Counted from the stretch's first letter, positions 48,796 through 59,599 are shown. The stretch is 64,000 nucleotides of DNA from Microbacterium sp. USTB-Y (GCF_023703415.1 NZ_JAGMTU010000005.1:186001-250000), one strand, 5' to 3'. Notes: generated from the letters alone by a model not told the origin. Numbers and translations are program-made.

Positions 48796-51183
48796 GTGAG
48801 CACAGCCCTGTACCGCCGCTACCGGCCCGAGAACTTCGGGGAGATGATCGGGCAGTCGCAGGTGACCGATCCGCTCATGACGGCGCTGCGCGGCGACCGC
48901 GTGGGACACGCCTACCTGTTCTCCGGCCCGCGCGGCTGCGGCAAGACCACGTCGGCGCGCATCCTGGCGCGCTGCCTGAACTGCGCCGAGGGGCCGACCG
49001 ACGTGCCCTGCGGCGTGTGCCCGAGCTGCGTCGAGCTGTCCCGCGACGGGGGCGGCTCCCTCGACGTCGTCGAGATCGACGCGGCCAGCCACAACGGCGT
49101 CGACGACGCGCGCGACCTCCGCGAGCGGGCGACGTTCGCGCCCAGCCGCGACCGCTTCAAGATCTTCATCCTCGACGAGGCACACATGGTGACGCCGCAG
49201 GGCTTCAACGCGCTGCTCAAGCTCGTCGAGGAGCCGCCGCCGCACATCAAGTTCATCTTCGCGACCACCGAGCCCGAGAAGGTGCTCGGCACGATCCGCT
49301 CCCGCACGCACCACTACCCGTTCCGGCTGGTCGCGCCCGCGGCGATGCTCGAGTACGTCGAGAAGCTCTGTGCCGAGGAGGGCGTGACCGTCGCCCAGGG
49401 CGTGCTGCCCCTCGTCGTGCGCGCCGGCGGCGGATCGCCCCGCGACACGCTCTCGCTGCTCGATCAGCTCATCGCCGGCTCCGAGAACGGCGAGGTGGCG
49501 TACGAGCGCGCGGTCGCGCTGCTCGGCTACACGCACTCGGCGCTGCTCGACGAGATCGTCGACGCGCTCGCCGCGGGCGACGCGGCGGCGGCGTTCCCTG
49601 CGGTCGACCGCGTCGTGCAGACCGGACAGGATCCGCGTCGCTTCGTGGACGACCTGCTCGAGCGGCTGCGCGATCTCATCGTGATCGCCGCCGTCGGCGA
49701 CGCCGCCTCGGCGGTGCTGCGCGGCGTGCCCGAGGACGAGCTCGTCCGCATGAGGGCGCAGGCCGCGACCTTCGGCGGTCCCCGGCTGTCCCGTGCGGCC
49801 GACCTGGTGAGCTCGGCGCTGGACGACATGACGGGGGCGACCTCACCGCGACTGCACCTGGAGCTGCTGGTCGCCCGGGTGCTCACCGCGCTCTCCGGCG
49901 GCGCGGAGAGCGCGCCGACGCCGTCCGCGACCGCCCCGGCGTCCGCCGCTCCGGCTGCTGCTCCCACGCCCGCCGTCGCCGAGCGGCGTGCCGAGGCGAC
50001 CGCACCCGCCCCGACGACCGCGCCTGCGCCGAGGGTCGATCCGCCCGCCGAGGCGACTGCGCCGTCCGGAGGTCGGCCCGCCGAGGCGACTGCGCCGTCC
50101 GGGGCCGCCGACCGAGGACGCGAAGCGCCCGAGCCGAACGGCGTCGCCCGCGACGGAGACGGTGCGACCGCACGTCCGGACGCTCCGCAGGCTCCGGCCG
50201 CTCCCGAGCCGGCTCCGGCGGCCGGGCCGATCGACCTCGACCGGGTCCGCGCCGTCTGGCCCGCCGTGCTCACCCGCCTGGAGCAGATCAGCCGCGGATC
50301 CTGGCTGGTCGTCACGGCCGTCCAGCCGCTCGCCTACGACGCGGCCTCGGAGGTGCTCACCCTCGGCTTCCCCGGCCCGAACGACGTCGCGCGATTCAAG
50401 GGCACGTCGCCCGGCAACGGCCCCTCCGATCATCTGCGCACCGCGATCGAGGCCGAGCTCGCGGTCACGGTGAAGTACCTTCCGGCCCCGCTGCCCAGCG
50501 CGGATCCGGCGGGCGTCGAACGGAACTTAGCCGAGAGCGGGAAGGCCCCGCGCCCCTCCGACCAGATCCCCGCCGAGCGCGGATCCGCCCCTTCGGCCCC
50601 GTCCGCTCCGCGTGCGTCCGCCCCGGCTTCGGCGCCAGTCGCTCCGCGCGCGTCGGATCCGGCCGCCTCGGCAGCCCCGGTCACCGAGTGGGCCGTCGCG
50701 GCGATCCCGCAGGGCGATCCCGCGGCCGAGACCGAGAGCGCGCCCTCGGCAGCGGCGCCGTCCGCCCCGTCCGCTCCCGCAGCGCGGGTGGGCCAGTTCC
50801 CCGTGGACGAGGAGCCGGCCGACGTCGAGGCGATGCCGGCATCCGGCTGGTACGAGCCCGGGCACGACGGCGACGTCCTCGACGACGAGCCGCCGTTCCC
50901 CGATGACGCGGACGCACCGGGGCCCGATGAGGATCCGGATGCGCATCGCATCCCGGCGCCCGCGATGGCCGCGGCCCCGCGGACGACGGGTCCCGCTCCG
51001 GCGGCCCCTGCGCCCCGGCCGGATCCGGCGCCGCGCGCGGCGGCGGCCCCCGTGGTCGTCGACCGGGCTCCGCGCTCCGGGGTACCGGGGGTGCAGCGGT
51101 ACGGCGAGGCCGTGGTGCGGCAGGTGCTCGGTGCGACCTTCCTGCGCGAGGAGCCGTACGAGCCGCAGACCAGATTCCAGTGA
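48796..51183 (+). CDS. dnaX: DNA polymerase III subunit gamma/tau
   Basis: A 795-residue clamp-loader ATPase. Walker A is FSGPRGCGKTTSARILARCL (residues ~36-55), the zinc-binding module is CLNCAEGPTDVPCGVCPSC, Walker B/DEAH is IFILDEAHMVTP, sensor 1 is IFATTEPEKVL and the Arg finger is in TIRSRTHHY. Residues ~370-475 and ~575-770 are long Ala/Pro-rich linkers with a short in-frame duplication (PAEATAPSGG/RPAEATAPSG near residue 420). A tau-like C-terminal domain (IDLDRVRAVWPAVLTRLEQI) lies between. GTG start, leaderless. It is 22 bases upstream of recR. Confidence 0.95.
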   Translation: MSTALYRRYRPENFGEMIGQSQVTDPLMTALRGDRVGHAYLFSGPRGCGKTTSARILARCLNCAEGPTDVPCGVCPSCVELSRDGGGSLDVVEIDAASHNGVDDARDLRERATFAPSRDRFKIFILDEAHMVTPQGFNALLKLVEEPPPHIKFIFATTEPEKVLGTIRSRTHHYPFRLVAPAAMLEYVEKLCAEEGVTVAQGVLPLVVRAGGGSPRDTLSLLDQLIAGSENGEVAYERAVALLGYTHSALLDEIVDALAAGDAAAAFPAVDRVVQTGQDPRRFVDDLLERLRDLIVIAAVGDAASAVLRGVPEDELVRMRAQAATFGGPRLSRAADLVSSALDDMTGATSPRLHLELLVARVLTALSGGAESAPTPSATAPASAAPAAAPTPAVAERRAEATAPAPTTAPAPRVDPPAEATAPSGGRPAEATAPSGAADRGREAPEPNGVARDGDGATARPDAPQAPAAPEPAPAAGPIDLDRVRAVWPAVLTRLEQISRGSWLVVTAVQPLAYDAASEVLTLGFPGPNDVARFKGTSPGNGPSDHLRTAIEAELAVTVKYLPAPLPSADPAGVERNLAESGKAPRPSDQIPAERGSAPSAPSAPRASAPASAPVAPRASDPAASAAPVTEWAVAAIPQGDPAAETESAPSAAAPSAPSAPAARVGQFPVDEEPADVEAMPASGWYEPGHDGDVLDDEPPFPDDADAPGPDEDPDAHRIPAPAMAAAPRTTGPAPAAPAPRPDPAPRAAAAPVVVDRAPRSGVPGVQRYGEAVVRQVLGATFLREEPYEPQTRFQ

Positions 51184-51205
51184 CGACCGATAAAGGACCA
51201 TCGAG

Positions 51206-51799
51206 ATGTACGACGGCATCGTCCAGGAGCTGATCGACGAGTTCGGCCGCCTGCCGGGCATCGGCCCGAAGTCGGCCCAGCGCATCGCCTTCCACATCCT
51301 GCAGACGCCCTCCTTCGACGTGAAGCGGCTCGCCGAGCTGCTCACCGAGGTGCGCGAGCGGGTGCGCTTCTGCGAGATCTGCGGCAACGTCGCGGAGCAG
51401 GAGCGCTGCGCGATCTGCCGCGACCCGCGTCGCAACACCGCGCTCATCTGCGTCGTGGAGGACGCGAAGGACGTCGCGGCGATCGAGCGCACCCGTGAGT
51501 TCCGCGGGCTCTACCACGTGCTCGGCGGCGCGATCAGCCCGATCGCCGGCGTCGGCCCCGACGACCTGCGCATCGCGCAGCTGATGACCCGCCTCGCCGA
51601 CGGAACGGTGCAGGAGGTCATCCTCGCCACCAACCCGAACCTCGAGGGCGAGGCGACGGCGAGCTACCTCAGCCGGCTGCTCGTGAGCATGCAGATCACG
51701 GTCTCGCGCCTCGCCTCCGGCCTCCCCGTGGGCGGCGACCTGGAGTACGCGGACGAGGTGACGCTGGGCCGCGCCTTCGAAGGCCGGCGCGTCCTGTGA
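51206..51799 (+). CDS. recR: Recombination protein RecR
   Basis: A 197-residue recombination mediator that, with RecO and RecF, loads RecA on gapped DNA. The N-terminal helix-hairpin-helix reads [20 protein letters not shown] (residues ~12-31). The zinc finger is [16 protein letters not shown] (residues ~57-72). The TOPRIM domain includes [20 protein letters not shown], and [20 protein letters not shown] is also conserved. Length is normal (~198). It forms the common dnaX-recR pair; the ATG follows a taaaggacc ribosome-binding site and the stop overlaps the next GTG. Confidence 0.96.
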   Translation: MYDGIVQELIDEFGRLPGIGPKSAQRIAFHILQTPSFDVKRLAELLTEVRERVRFCEICGNVAEQERCAICRDPRRNTALICVVEDAKDVAAIERTREFRGLYHVLGGAISPIAGVGPDDLRIAQLMTRLADGTVQEVILATNPNLEGEATASYLSRLLVSMQITVSRLASGLPVGGDLEYADEVTLGRAFEGRRVL

Positions 51800-52806
51800 G
51801 CGCCATCGGCTTCAGCCGTCGCGGCTGGCTGCTCTTCGGAGCCATGTGCCTCCTCTGGGGCGTGCCGTACCTGCTCATCAGCGTGGTGGTCGAGTCGTTC
51901 TCGCCGCCGGCGATGGTGGCCGGCCGCACCCTGATCGCGGCTCTGCTCCTGCTCCCGTTCGCGATCCGCAGCGGCGCGCTCCGGGCCGCGTGGAAGCTCT
52001 GGCCCTGGGTGCTCGCGTTCGGGCTCGTCGAGATGGCGGGACCGTTCCTCCTGCTCGGCCACGCGGAGCAGTCGCTGCCGTCGGGGCTGACCGGTCTGCT
52101 CGTGGCCACGGTCCCGCTCTTCGCCGCGCTCATCGCCCTCGGCGGCGGCGACCGCGCCGTGCTGCGCCCCGCACGGCTGATCGGGCTGCTCGTCGGGTTC
52201 GTCGGCGTCGGCGTCGTGGTCGCCGGTCCGGGTCTGACGGGCGGCAAGGTCGACCTCCTCGCCGCGGGGGAGGTGCTGCTCGTCGCGGTGCTCTACGCGA
52301 CCGCGCCGTTCATCGTCGCCCGCAAGCTCGGCGATGTGCCCTCGATCGGCACGATCACCCTCGCACTGCTGTTCATCGGGATCCTCTACCTTCCGGTCGC
52401 CCTGCTCACCCAGCATCAGGTCCCGACGGTGCCGTCGATCGCGGCGCTGATCGCCCTCGGCGTGATCTGCACCGCGATCGCGTTCCTCGCGTTCTTCGCG
52501 CTCATCAAGGAGGTGGGCCCGGTGCGCGCGCCGCTGTTCACCTACGTCAACCCGGTGATCGCGATCATCCTCGGCGCGATCGTGCTCGCCGAGCCGCTGA
52601 CCGCCGGCCTGCTCGTCGGATTCCCGCTCGTGATCATCGGATGCTGGTTCGCCGGCACCGGCGGACGCCTGCGTCCGAAGGCGGCGGTCGACCGGGCCGC
52701 GGTGGAGCTGACGGCCGAGCCGGTGCCCCCGGTCGCGGCGGACGCGCGCGGCCCGGAGTCCCCGTCCGAGGTCAGGAGGACCGACGGATCCCCTTCCACA
52801 GGGTGA
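51796..52806 (+). CDS. EamA/DMT-superfamily transporter
   Basis: A 336-residue inner-membrane transporter with about ten membrane segments forming two EamA repeats: [20 protein letters not shown] to [15 protein letters not shown], and [20 protein letters not shown] to [19 protein letters not shown]. The second repeat has the conserved [20 protein letters not shown]. Substrate (drug, amino acid or metabolite) is unknown. GTG start overlaps the recR stop (gtga), so it is probably in the dnaX-recR transcript. The hydrophilic C-terminal ~45 residues overlap the convergent DUF2871 gene by 35 bases. Confidence 0.88.
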   Translation: MSAIGFSRRGWLLFGAMCLLWGVPYLLISVVVESFSPPAMVAGRTLIAALLLLPFAIRSGALRAAWKLWPWVLAFGLVEMAGPFLLLGHAEQSLPSGLTGLLVATVPLFAALIALGGGDRAVLRPARLIGLLVGFVGVGVVVAGPGLTGGKVDLLAAGEVLLVAVLYATAPFIVARKLGDVPSIGTITLALLFIGILYLPVALLTQHQVPTVPSIAALIALGVICTAIAFLAFFALIKEVGPVRAPLFTYVNPVIAIILGAIVLAEPLTAGLLVGFPLVIIGCWFAGTGGRLRPKAAVDRAAVELTAEPVPPVAADARGPESPSEVRRTDGSPSTG

Positions 52807-53245
52807 TCAGCAGCAGCACGAATCCGGCGCCGATGAGGATGTGCCCGGTGCCGGCGATCCCGGAGATCGCCTTGGACGCCTCCGCCTTCTGGACGTCGAG
52901 GATGCCGTGCCAGGTCATCATCGCGCCGGTCAGCAGCACCCCGGCGTTGTAGATCCAGAAGAACCAGCGGAACAGGCGGCTCGCCGAGAGCGTGAACAGC
53001 TTCTCCAGGGCGAGCACGATGAGGGTGACGAGGGCGCCGAGGGCGAGGAGATGCGTGTGCACCAGCGCGAGCTGCCCGCTGACGCCGTTCGGGAAGCCCT
53101 GCGCCTTGGTGAACTCGCGGTAGAAGAGGCCGGCGGCGAGGCCGAGGGCGATCCAGGTGACGGTCGCGACGAAGAGCTGCGCGAGCGCGCGCCGCGAGGC
53201 GTCGGGCGCCGTGGCACGGGCGGTGAGGTCGGAGGAGGAGGTCAT
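52772..53245 (-). CDS. DUF2871 family small membrane protein
   Basis: A 157-residue membrane protein with four segments: LFVATVTWIALGLAAGLFYR, VHTHLLALGALVTLIVLALE, WFFWIYNAGVLLTGAMMTWH and [20 protein letters not shown]. His residues at segment ends (THLL, TWHG, GHIL) suggest a relation to cytochrome-like or haem-copper-related membrane families. Function is unknown. The ATG at 53245 has a ggaggaggagg ribosome-binding site; the longer frame from 53284 lacks one. Confidence 0.78.
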   Translation of the reverse strand: MTSSSDLTARATAPDASRRALAQLFVATVTWIALGLAAGLFYREFTKAQGFPNGVSGQLALVHTHLLALGALVTLIVLALEKLFTLSASRLFRWFFWIYNAGVLLTGAMMTWHGILDVQKAEASKAISGIAGTGHILIGAGFVLLLITLWKGIRRSS

Positions 53246-53340
53246 GGTCCCAGCCTCCCGGGCTTCGGCGGGCGGCGGATCCATCGAAGGATCGATCCTG
53301 AGCGGGTGGGATCCGCGTCGTCACGGGGGAGAATCGGATC

Positions 53341-54654
53341 ATGAGCACCGCGCCCGCCTCCGCCCGTCGGCGGATGCTGCGCGGCGCGCGGTTCGCGCTG
53401 CACCTCATCACGGTGGTGCTCGTGGTCGTCACGACCGTCCGCGCGGGGGTCGAGGGCGCGCTGCTGCCCGTGCTGCTGGCCGCCGCGGTGTACCTCGCCT
53501 GGTACGGCGCCGGTGCGGGGCTCGCGCACAAGCACGCGGCCGGGTGGTGGATGCTCGGCCTGGTCGCGATCTGGATCGGGATGCTCGTGCTCTCGCCGGA
53601 GTTCGTGTGGCTCGCGTTCCCCCTGCTGCTGCTCGCCGGTCATGTGCTCCGCCTGCCCTGGTCCGCGGTCTTCGTGGCCGTCGTGCTGGTCGCGTCGATC
53701 GTCGCGCCCTGGCTGCACCCCGGCGGCGTGCAGCACGGCACGGCGCTCGCGCACCTCATCGGCCCGCTCGTCGGCGGCGGGTTCGCGTTCGCCGTCTCGC
53801 TCGGCTACGACGCCATGCTCCGGGATGCGGCCGAGCGCGAGCGTCTCATCGATTCCCTGCTGCGCGCGCAGCGCGAGGCGGCGCAGCTGCACGACGAGCT
53901 CGCGGCCACCCAGCGCGAGGCCGGCGCGACGCGCGAGCGCACCCGGCTGGCCCGTGATCTGCATGACACGATCGCGCAGGAGCTCAGCACCATCGTGATG
54001 CTCGCCAGGACCGACGCCGAGACGCCTGCGGGCGAGGCGCGGCCCGACCGCACCGCGCTGATCGAGCAGCTGGCGCAGCATTCGCTCACCGAGCTGCGCC
54101 GCATCGTGGCGGCCCTCGCCCCCGCCGACCTGGACGAGTCCGCCCTGGCGGCGGCCCTCGCCCGCATGCTCGACGCCCTGCGCGAGGAGACCGGCGTCAC
54201 CGGGACGCTCGAGGTGGATCCCGACCTCCCCGCGCTGCCGACGCCGGTCGAGGTCGCCCTGCTGCGCGTGGCCCAGTCGGCGCTCGCGAACGTGCGCCAG
54301 CATGCGAAAGCACGGACCGTCCGCGTCGCGCTGACGACGGGCGGCGGATCCGTGCGCCTGCGGCTCGAGGACGACGGCGTCGGGTTCGACCAGGATGTGC
54401 GGCCCTCCGATGCGTCCTACGGTCTCGCCGCGATGCGCTCGCGGCTGCGCGAGGGCGGGGGAGAGCTCGCGATCCGCTCCGCACCCGGCGCCGGCACCAC
54501 GATCGAGGCGACCCTGCCCCTCGGCTCCGGCTCCGGCTCCGGCTCCGGCTCTGGCACCGGCTCCGGCTCGGGCGCCGGAGCCGCGGACGACGGCGCCTCG
54601 GGTGCCGGAGCCGCCGCCGACGGCACCCCCGGCGCGATCGGAGGAGCGGCATGA
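53341..54654 (+). CDS. NarL-type sensor histidine kinase
   Basis: A 437-residue membrane sensor kinase. About six membrane segments occupy residues ~15-150. A short coiled coil (AQLHDELAATQREAGATRER) leads to the HisKA_3 dimerisation domain with the phospho-His in RLARDLHDTIAQELSTIVML (residues ~201-220). The HATPase domain has ALLRVAQSALANVRQHAKA (N box) and LRLEDDGVGFD (G1). After the kinase core a ~40-residue tail of repeated Gly-Ser and Ala-Gly units is encoded by a ggctcc hexanucleotide array (54524-54572). GAGAAT ends six bases before the ATG. It overlaps its response regulator by four bases. Confidence 0.9.
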   Translation: MSTAPASARRRMLRGARFALHLITVVLVVVTTVRAGVEGALLPVLLAAAVYLAWYGAGAGLAHKHAAGWWMLGLVAIWIGMLVLSPEFVWLAFPLLLLAGHVLRLPWSAVFVAVVLVASIVAPWLHPGGVQHGTALAHLIGPLVGGGFAFAVSLGYDAMLRDAAERERLIDSLLRAQREAAQLHDELAATQREAGATRERTRLARDLHDTIAQELSTIVMLARTDAETPAGEARPDRTALIEQLAQHSLTELRRIVAALAPADLDESALAAALARMLDALREETGVTGTLEVDPDLPALPTPVEVALLRVAQSALANVRQHAKARTVRVALTTGGGSVRLRLEDDGVGFDQDVRPSDASYGLAAMRSRLREGGGELAIRSAPGAGTTIEATLPLGSGSGSGSGSGTGSGSGAGAADDGASGAGAAADGTPGAIGGAA

Positions 54655-55268
54655 CGGTCCGGCTGATCATCGTCGACGACCACCCCATCGTGCGCGCCGG
54701 GATCCGCGCGGTCGTCGAGGCGCGCGGCTTCGACGTGCTCGCCGAGGTCGGCACCGGTGAGGAGGCCGTCGAGGCCGCCCGCCGTCTCCGCCCCGACGTG
54801 GTGCTGTGCGACCTGCGGCTCGGCGACGGGATGGACGGCGTCGCCACCACGGCGTCGCTGCGGGCGCTGCCGGATCCGCCCGCGGTGCTCATCCTCACCA
54901 CGTTCGACCACGACGCGCAGATCGTGCGCGCGGTGGAGGCGGGCGCCGCCGGGTACCTGCTCAAGGAGGTGGGCGTCGACATCATCTCCCGGGCGATCGT
55001 CGACGCCGCGGCCGGCGCCAGCGTGCCCACCCCCGGTGGCGACGAGCGCCTCGTGGCCGCGCTGCGCGCGCCCCGGGTCGAGCTCACCGCGCGGGAGCAG
55101 GAGGTCCTGGCGCTCGTCGCCGAGGGGCTCAGCAACCGCGAGATCGCGGTGCGCCTGTATGTCGCCGAGGCCACGGTGAAGACGCACATCGTGCACCTGC
55201 TCGACAAGCTCTCCGCCGACAGCCGCACCGGGGCCGTCTCGGAGGCCCGCCGGCGCGGCCTGCTCTGA
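54651..55268 (+). CDS. NarL/LuxR-type response regulator
   Basis: A 205-residue regulator. The receiver domain has IIVDDHPIVRAG (acidic pair), the phospho-acceptor Asp in PDVVLCDLRLGDGMDGV (near residue 53) and the Lys in GAAGYLLKEVG. The C-terminal LuxR helix-turn-helix is LTAREQEVLALVAEGLSNRE and LYVAEATVKTHIVHLLDKL (residues ~142-190). The ATG overlaps the kinase stop (atga). The pair is a complete two-component system; signal and targets are unknown, and no obvious target gene adjoins it. Confidence 0.93.
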   Translation: MTVRLIIVDDHPIVRAGIRAVVEARGFDVLAEVGTGEEAVEAARRLRPDVVLCDLRLGDGMDGVATTASLRALPDPPAVLILTTFDHDAQIVRAVEAGAAGYLLKEVGVDIISRAIVDAAAGASVPTPGGDERLVAALRAPRVELTAREQEVLALVAEGLSNREIAVRLYVAEATVKTHIVHLLDKLSADSRTGAVSEARRRGLL

Positions 55269-55392
55269 GCCGGATCCCCGGGGCTGTCGCTCGCTCCGGC
55301 GGGCCGTCACATACCGGTTCGGGCATGAAGGCCGCTCGTAGAATGACCTCTGGTGCGCCGCCTCCGGCGCCCGGCATCCCCAGGAGTGATCC

Positions 55393-56679
55393 GTGGCCCT
55401 CATCGTGCAGAAGTACGGCGGCTCGTCCGTCGCCGACGCAGAGAGCATCAAGCGCGTCGCCAAGCGCATCGTCGACACCCGTCGCGCCGGCCACGATGTG
55501 GTCGTCGCGGTGAGCGCCATGGGCGACACCACCGACGAGCTGCTCGACCTCGCCGCGCAGGTCGCGCCGATCCCGGCGCCGCGCGAGCTCGACATGCTGC
55601 TCTCCAGCGGCGAGCGCATCTCGATGGCGCTGCTCGCGATGGCGATCCACTCGATGGGCTTCGACGCCCGCTCGTTCACGGGTCCGCAGGCGGGCATGCG
55701 CACCGACAGCCGGCACGGATCCGCGCGCATCGTCGAGGTCACCCCGACGCGCCTGCGCGAGGCGCTCGACGAGGGTGCGATCGTCATCGTCGCCGGCTTC
55801 CAGGGCATCAACGACGACACGCAGGACATCACGACGCTCGGCCGCGGCGGATCCGACACGACGGCGGTCGCGCTCGCGGCGGCCCTCGACGCCGACGTCT
55901 GCGAGATCTACAGCGACGTCGACGGCATCTTCACGGCGGATCCGCGAGTGGTCCCGCTCGCGCACAAGCTCTCGCACGTGTCAAGCGAGGAGATGCTCGA
56001 GCTCGCCGCCAACGGCGCCAAGGTGCTCTACATCCGCGCCGTCGAGTACGCACGCCGGCACGGCGTCCTGATCCACGCCCGTTCGACCTTCACGGCGAAC
56101 GAGGGCACCTACGTTCTGGGCGAGGGCATGAAGAACCCCCGCGAAACCGAGGGAGAAGCCATGGAAGAGCCGATCGTCGCCGGTGTCGCCACCGATCTGA
56201 GCCAGGCCAAGGTCACGGTCGCGGGCGTGCCCGACGTCCCGGGCAAGGCCGCGGAGATCTTCAAGATCGTCGCGAAGTCGGGCGCGAACGTCGACATGAT
56301 CGTGCAGAACGTGTCGGCCGCCTCCACCGGCCGCACCGACATCTCGTTCACCCTGCCGAAGTCCGATGCCACGGCCGCGCTCAAGGCGCTCGCCGCGGAG
56401 CAGTCCGAGGTCGGCTTCGAGAGCCTGCTGCACGACGACCAGATCGGCAAGCTCTCGGTCGTCGGCGCCGGGATGCGCACGCACTCCGGCGTCTCGGCGA
56501 TCCTCTTCGAGGCGCTGTCCACCGCGGGCGTGAACCTGGAGATGATCTCGACCTCGGAGATCCGGATCTCGGTCGTCGTGCGCGGCGACGAGCTCGCGGA
56601 TGCGGCCCGCGTCGTGCACGCCGCCTACGGACTGGACGGCGAGGTCGAAGCCGTCGTCGCCGCCGGAACCGGCCGCTGA
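55393..56679 (+). CDS. lysC: Aspartate kinase, alpha subunit / full-length
   Basis: A 428-residue kinase that phosphorylates aspartate, the first step to lysine, threonine, methionine and diaminopimelate. The N-terminal motif is [20 protein letters not shown], and the ATP site includes [19 protein letters not shown] (residues ~155-173). Two ACT domains occupy residues ~265-428 ([40 protein letters not shown]) for feedback control. An in-frame ATG at 56161 with a gagggag ribosome-binding site probably starts the separate beta subunit. GTG start with an aggag site; a TAGAAT -10 lies at 55339-55344. Asd follows 260 bases downstream. Confidence 0.96.
   Translation: MALIVQKYGGSSVADAESIKRVAKRIVDTRRAGHDVVVAVSAMGDTTDELLDLAAQVAPIPAPRELDMLLSSGERISMALLAMAIHSMGFDARSFTGPQAGMRTDSRHGSARIVEVTPTRLREALDEGAIVIVAGFQGINDDTQDITTLGRGGSDTTAVALAAALDADVCEIYSDVDGIFTADPRVVPLAHKLSHVSSEEMLELAANGAKVLYIRAVEYARRHGVLIHARSTFTANEGTYVLGEGMKNPRETEGEAMEEPIVAGVATDLSQAKVTVAGVPDVPGKAAEIFKIVAKSGANVDMIVQNVSAASTGRTDISFTLPKSDATAALKALAAEQSEVGFESLLHDDQIGKLSVVGAGMRTHSGVSAILFEALSTAGVNLEMISTSEIRISVVVRGDELADAARVVHAAYGLDGEVEAVVAAGTGR
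56161..56679 (+). CDS. lysC: Aspartate kinase beta subunit (internal in-frame start)
   Basis: The ATG at 56161 lies in the lysC frame and is preceded by gagggagaagcc. It would give a 172-residue protein ([20 protein letters not shown] onwards) made of the two ACT domains. In Corynebacterium and Mycobacterium the aspartokinase beta subunit starts at the equivalent place with a similar MEE-x-V sequence, so an alpha2beta2 enzyme is expected. The overlap is inferred from these relatives and the ribosome-binding site. Confidence 0.65.
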   Translation: MEEPIVAGVATDLSQAKVTVAGVPDVPGKAAEIFKIVAKSGANVDMIVQNVSAASTGRTDISFTLPKSDATAALKALAAEQSEVGFESLLHDDQIGKLSVVGAGMRTHSGVSAILFEALSTAGVNLEMISTSEIRISVVVRGDELADAARVVHAAYGLDGEVEAVVAAGTGR

Positions 56680-56711
56680 CCCGACGCTCCATCGCGGACC
56701 CCGGAGCCCTC

Positions 56712-56772
56712 GCTCCCGTCGCGAGAACTGTCGCTCCGAGCGTCGGAAAGCGGCAGAAACTGCGACGGGAGC
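56712..56772. repeat. Palindromic element between lysC and asd
   Basis: gctcccgtcgc (56712-56722) and gcgacgggagc (56762-56772) are perfect 11-bp arms. An inner ctgtcgct/agcggcag pairing with one wobble extends the hairpin. It could end the lysC message or process a lysC-asd message. A TAGAAT -10 for asd follows at 56817-56822. Confidence 0.6.
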
Positions 56773-56927
56773 ACACTCGGGTCCGGCCCGCGGAGATCGC
56801 ATCCTCGCGGAACCGATAGAATCGCCCAAACCCTGACACCGGCGCCAGGCGCGGACAGCTCCGCCATACCCGGCGACCGCGCCTCCGCCTCGTCCGCCGT
56901 CCGGCATCCGCCGCGGCACGAAGCTGA

Positions 56928-58004
<1,077 letters not shown>

Positions 58005-58117
58005 CGCACCTCGGCTCCGGCGCCGGATCCCCTCGTCGCAGGCGTGTCCTGTACGACGTGGCGAATGTCCGGCGCCGGATGGCCGTCTCGGCGAAGAACT
58101 CGACTCTCGCGGGCAAC

Positions 58118-58123
58118 TAGACT
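58118..58123 (+). promoter_or_regulatory. -10 element, leaderless mqo
   Basis: TAGACT ends 6 bases before the GTG at 58130; no ribosome-binding site is present. Confidence 0.55.
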
Positions 58124-58129
58124 GATCGA

Positions 58130-59590
58130 GTGACTGAATCCGTCGACGTCGTCCTCATCGGCGGTGGCATCATGAGCGCCACCCTGGGAACCCTGCTGCG
58201 TGAGCTGCAGCCCGACTGGAAGGTCGTCGCCTTCGAGCGGCTGAGCGACGTCGCGGAGGAGAGCTCCAACGCGTGGAACAACGCGGGCACGGGCCACGCG
58301 GCGCTGTGCGAGCTCAACTACATGCCCGAGGGCAAGGACGGCACGCTGGACCCCGCGAAGGCGATCGGCATCAACGAGCAGTTCCAGCTCAGCCGTCAGC
58401 TCTGGTCGACGCTCGTCGACCGCGGCGTGCTCGACGCGCCCACGACCTTCATCAACTCCACGCCGCACATGACGTTCGTGCGCGGCCAGAAGGACGTCGA
58501 CTACCTGCGCCACCGCTACGAGGTGCTCAAGGAGCAGCCGCTGTTCGCGGGGATCGAGTTCAGCGAGGACTCGCGCGTCATCAACCAGTGGGCGCCGCTG
58601 CTGATGGAGCAGCGCCGCAAGGGCGAGCCGTTCGCCGCGACGCGGGTGCCCAGCGGCACCGACGTCGACTTCGGATCCCTCACCCGCCAGCTGTTCGACC
58701 ACCTCGCCGAGGACGACCGCTTCACGCTGCTGCGCAACCACGAGGTGCGCAAGCTGAAGCAGCAGAAGGACGGCACCTGGAACGTCCGCTACCGCAATGC
58801 GATCGGGCACACCCCGGGCCAGCTCAACGCGAAGTTCGTGTTCGTCGGCGCGGGCGGCTGGGCCCTCAAGCTGCTGCAGGGATCCGGGATCGACGAGATC
58901 AAGGGCTACGGCTGCTTCCCGATCGGCGGCCAGTGGCTGAAGACGTCGGATCCGGCGATCGTCGCCAAGCACCAGGCCAAGGTCTACTCGCAGGCGCCCG
59001 TCGGCGCGCCGCCGATGTCGGTCCCGCACCTCGACACCCGTGTCGTCGACGGCGAGACCAGCCTGCTGTTCGGTCCGTTCGCGACGTTCAGCCCGAAGTT
59101 CCTCAAGCAGGGCGGGATGCTCGACATCGTCACCCAGGTGCGCCCGCACAACCTCGGCAGCATGCTCAAGGTCGCGTTCACCAACTTCGACCTCATCAAG
59201 TACCTGGTCAGCGAGCTGCTGAAGACCCACCACCGGAAGGTCTCGACGCTGCGCGACTTCATGCCCACGGCCCAGGACGGCGACTGGGAGCTGCTCCAGG
59301 CCGGCCAGCGCGCTCAGGTCATGAAGGGCGGCAAGCTGCAGTTCGGCACCGAGGTCGTCGCTGCGGCGGACGGCACGATCGCGGGTCTGCTCGGCGCCTC
59401 CCCGGGCGCCTCCACGGCCGTGCCGGTGATGCTGGACGTGCTGCAGCGCTGCTTCCCGGAGCAGTACGGCGCCTGGGAGCCCAAGCTGCAGGAGCTGATC
59501 CCGACGCTCGGCGAGAAGCTCAACGACTCCGCCGCCGACGCGCGCGCATCCATGGGCGCCACGGCGAAGACGCTCGATCTGACGGCCTGA
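58130..59590 (+). CDS. mqo: Malate:quinone oxidoreductase
   Basis: A 486-residue FAD-dependent peripheral membrane enzyme that oxidises L-malate to oxaloacetate and passes electrons to the quinone pool. The FAD-binding N-terminus reads VVLIGGGIMSATLGTLLREL (residues ~6-25), followed by SSNAWNNAGTGHAALCELNY (residues ~45-64), a family signature. GGQWLKTSDPAIVAKHQAKV and LLFGPFATFSPKFLK are further conserved blocks. Length is normal (~490). Leaderless GTG start. Tdk lies 9 bases downstream and is probably co-transcribed. Confidence 0.95.
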   Translation: MTESVDVVLIGGGIMSATLGTLLRELQPDWKVVAFERLSDVAEESSNAWNNAGTGHAALCELNYMPEGKDGTLDPAKAIGINEQFQLSRQLWSTLVDRGVLDAPTTFINSTPHMTFVRGQKDVDYLRHRYEVLKEQPLFAGIEFSEDSRVINQWAPLLMEQRRKGEPFAATRVPSGTDVDFGSLTRQLFDHLAEDDRFTLLRNHEVRKLKQQKDGTWNVRYRNAIGHTPGQLNAKFVFVGAGGWALKLLQGSGIDEIKGYGCFPIGGQWLKTSDPAIVAKHQAKVYSQAPVGAPPMSVPHLDTRVVDGETSLLFGPFATFSPKFLKQGGMLDIVTQVRPHNLGSMLKVAFTNFDLIKYLVSELLKTHHRKVSTLRDFMPTAQDGDWELLQAGQRAQVMKGGKLQFGTEVVAAADGTIAGLLGASPGASTAVPVMLDVLQRCFPEQYGAWEPKLQELIPTLGEKLNDSAADARASMGATAKTLDLTA

Positions 59591-59599
59591 TCCCGCGCC

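Noticed and set aside
55269..55392. Lysine riboswitch before lysC
   Set aside because: The leader after the TAGAAT -10 is only about 45 bases, too short for a lysine riboswitch.
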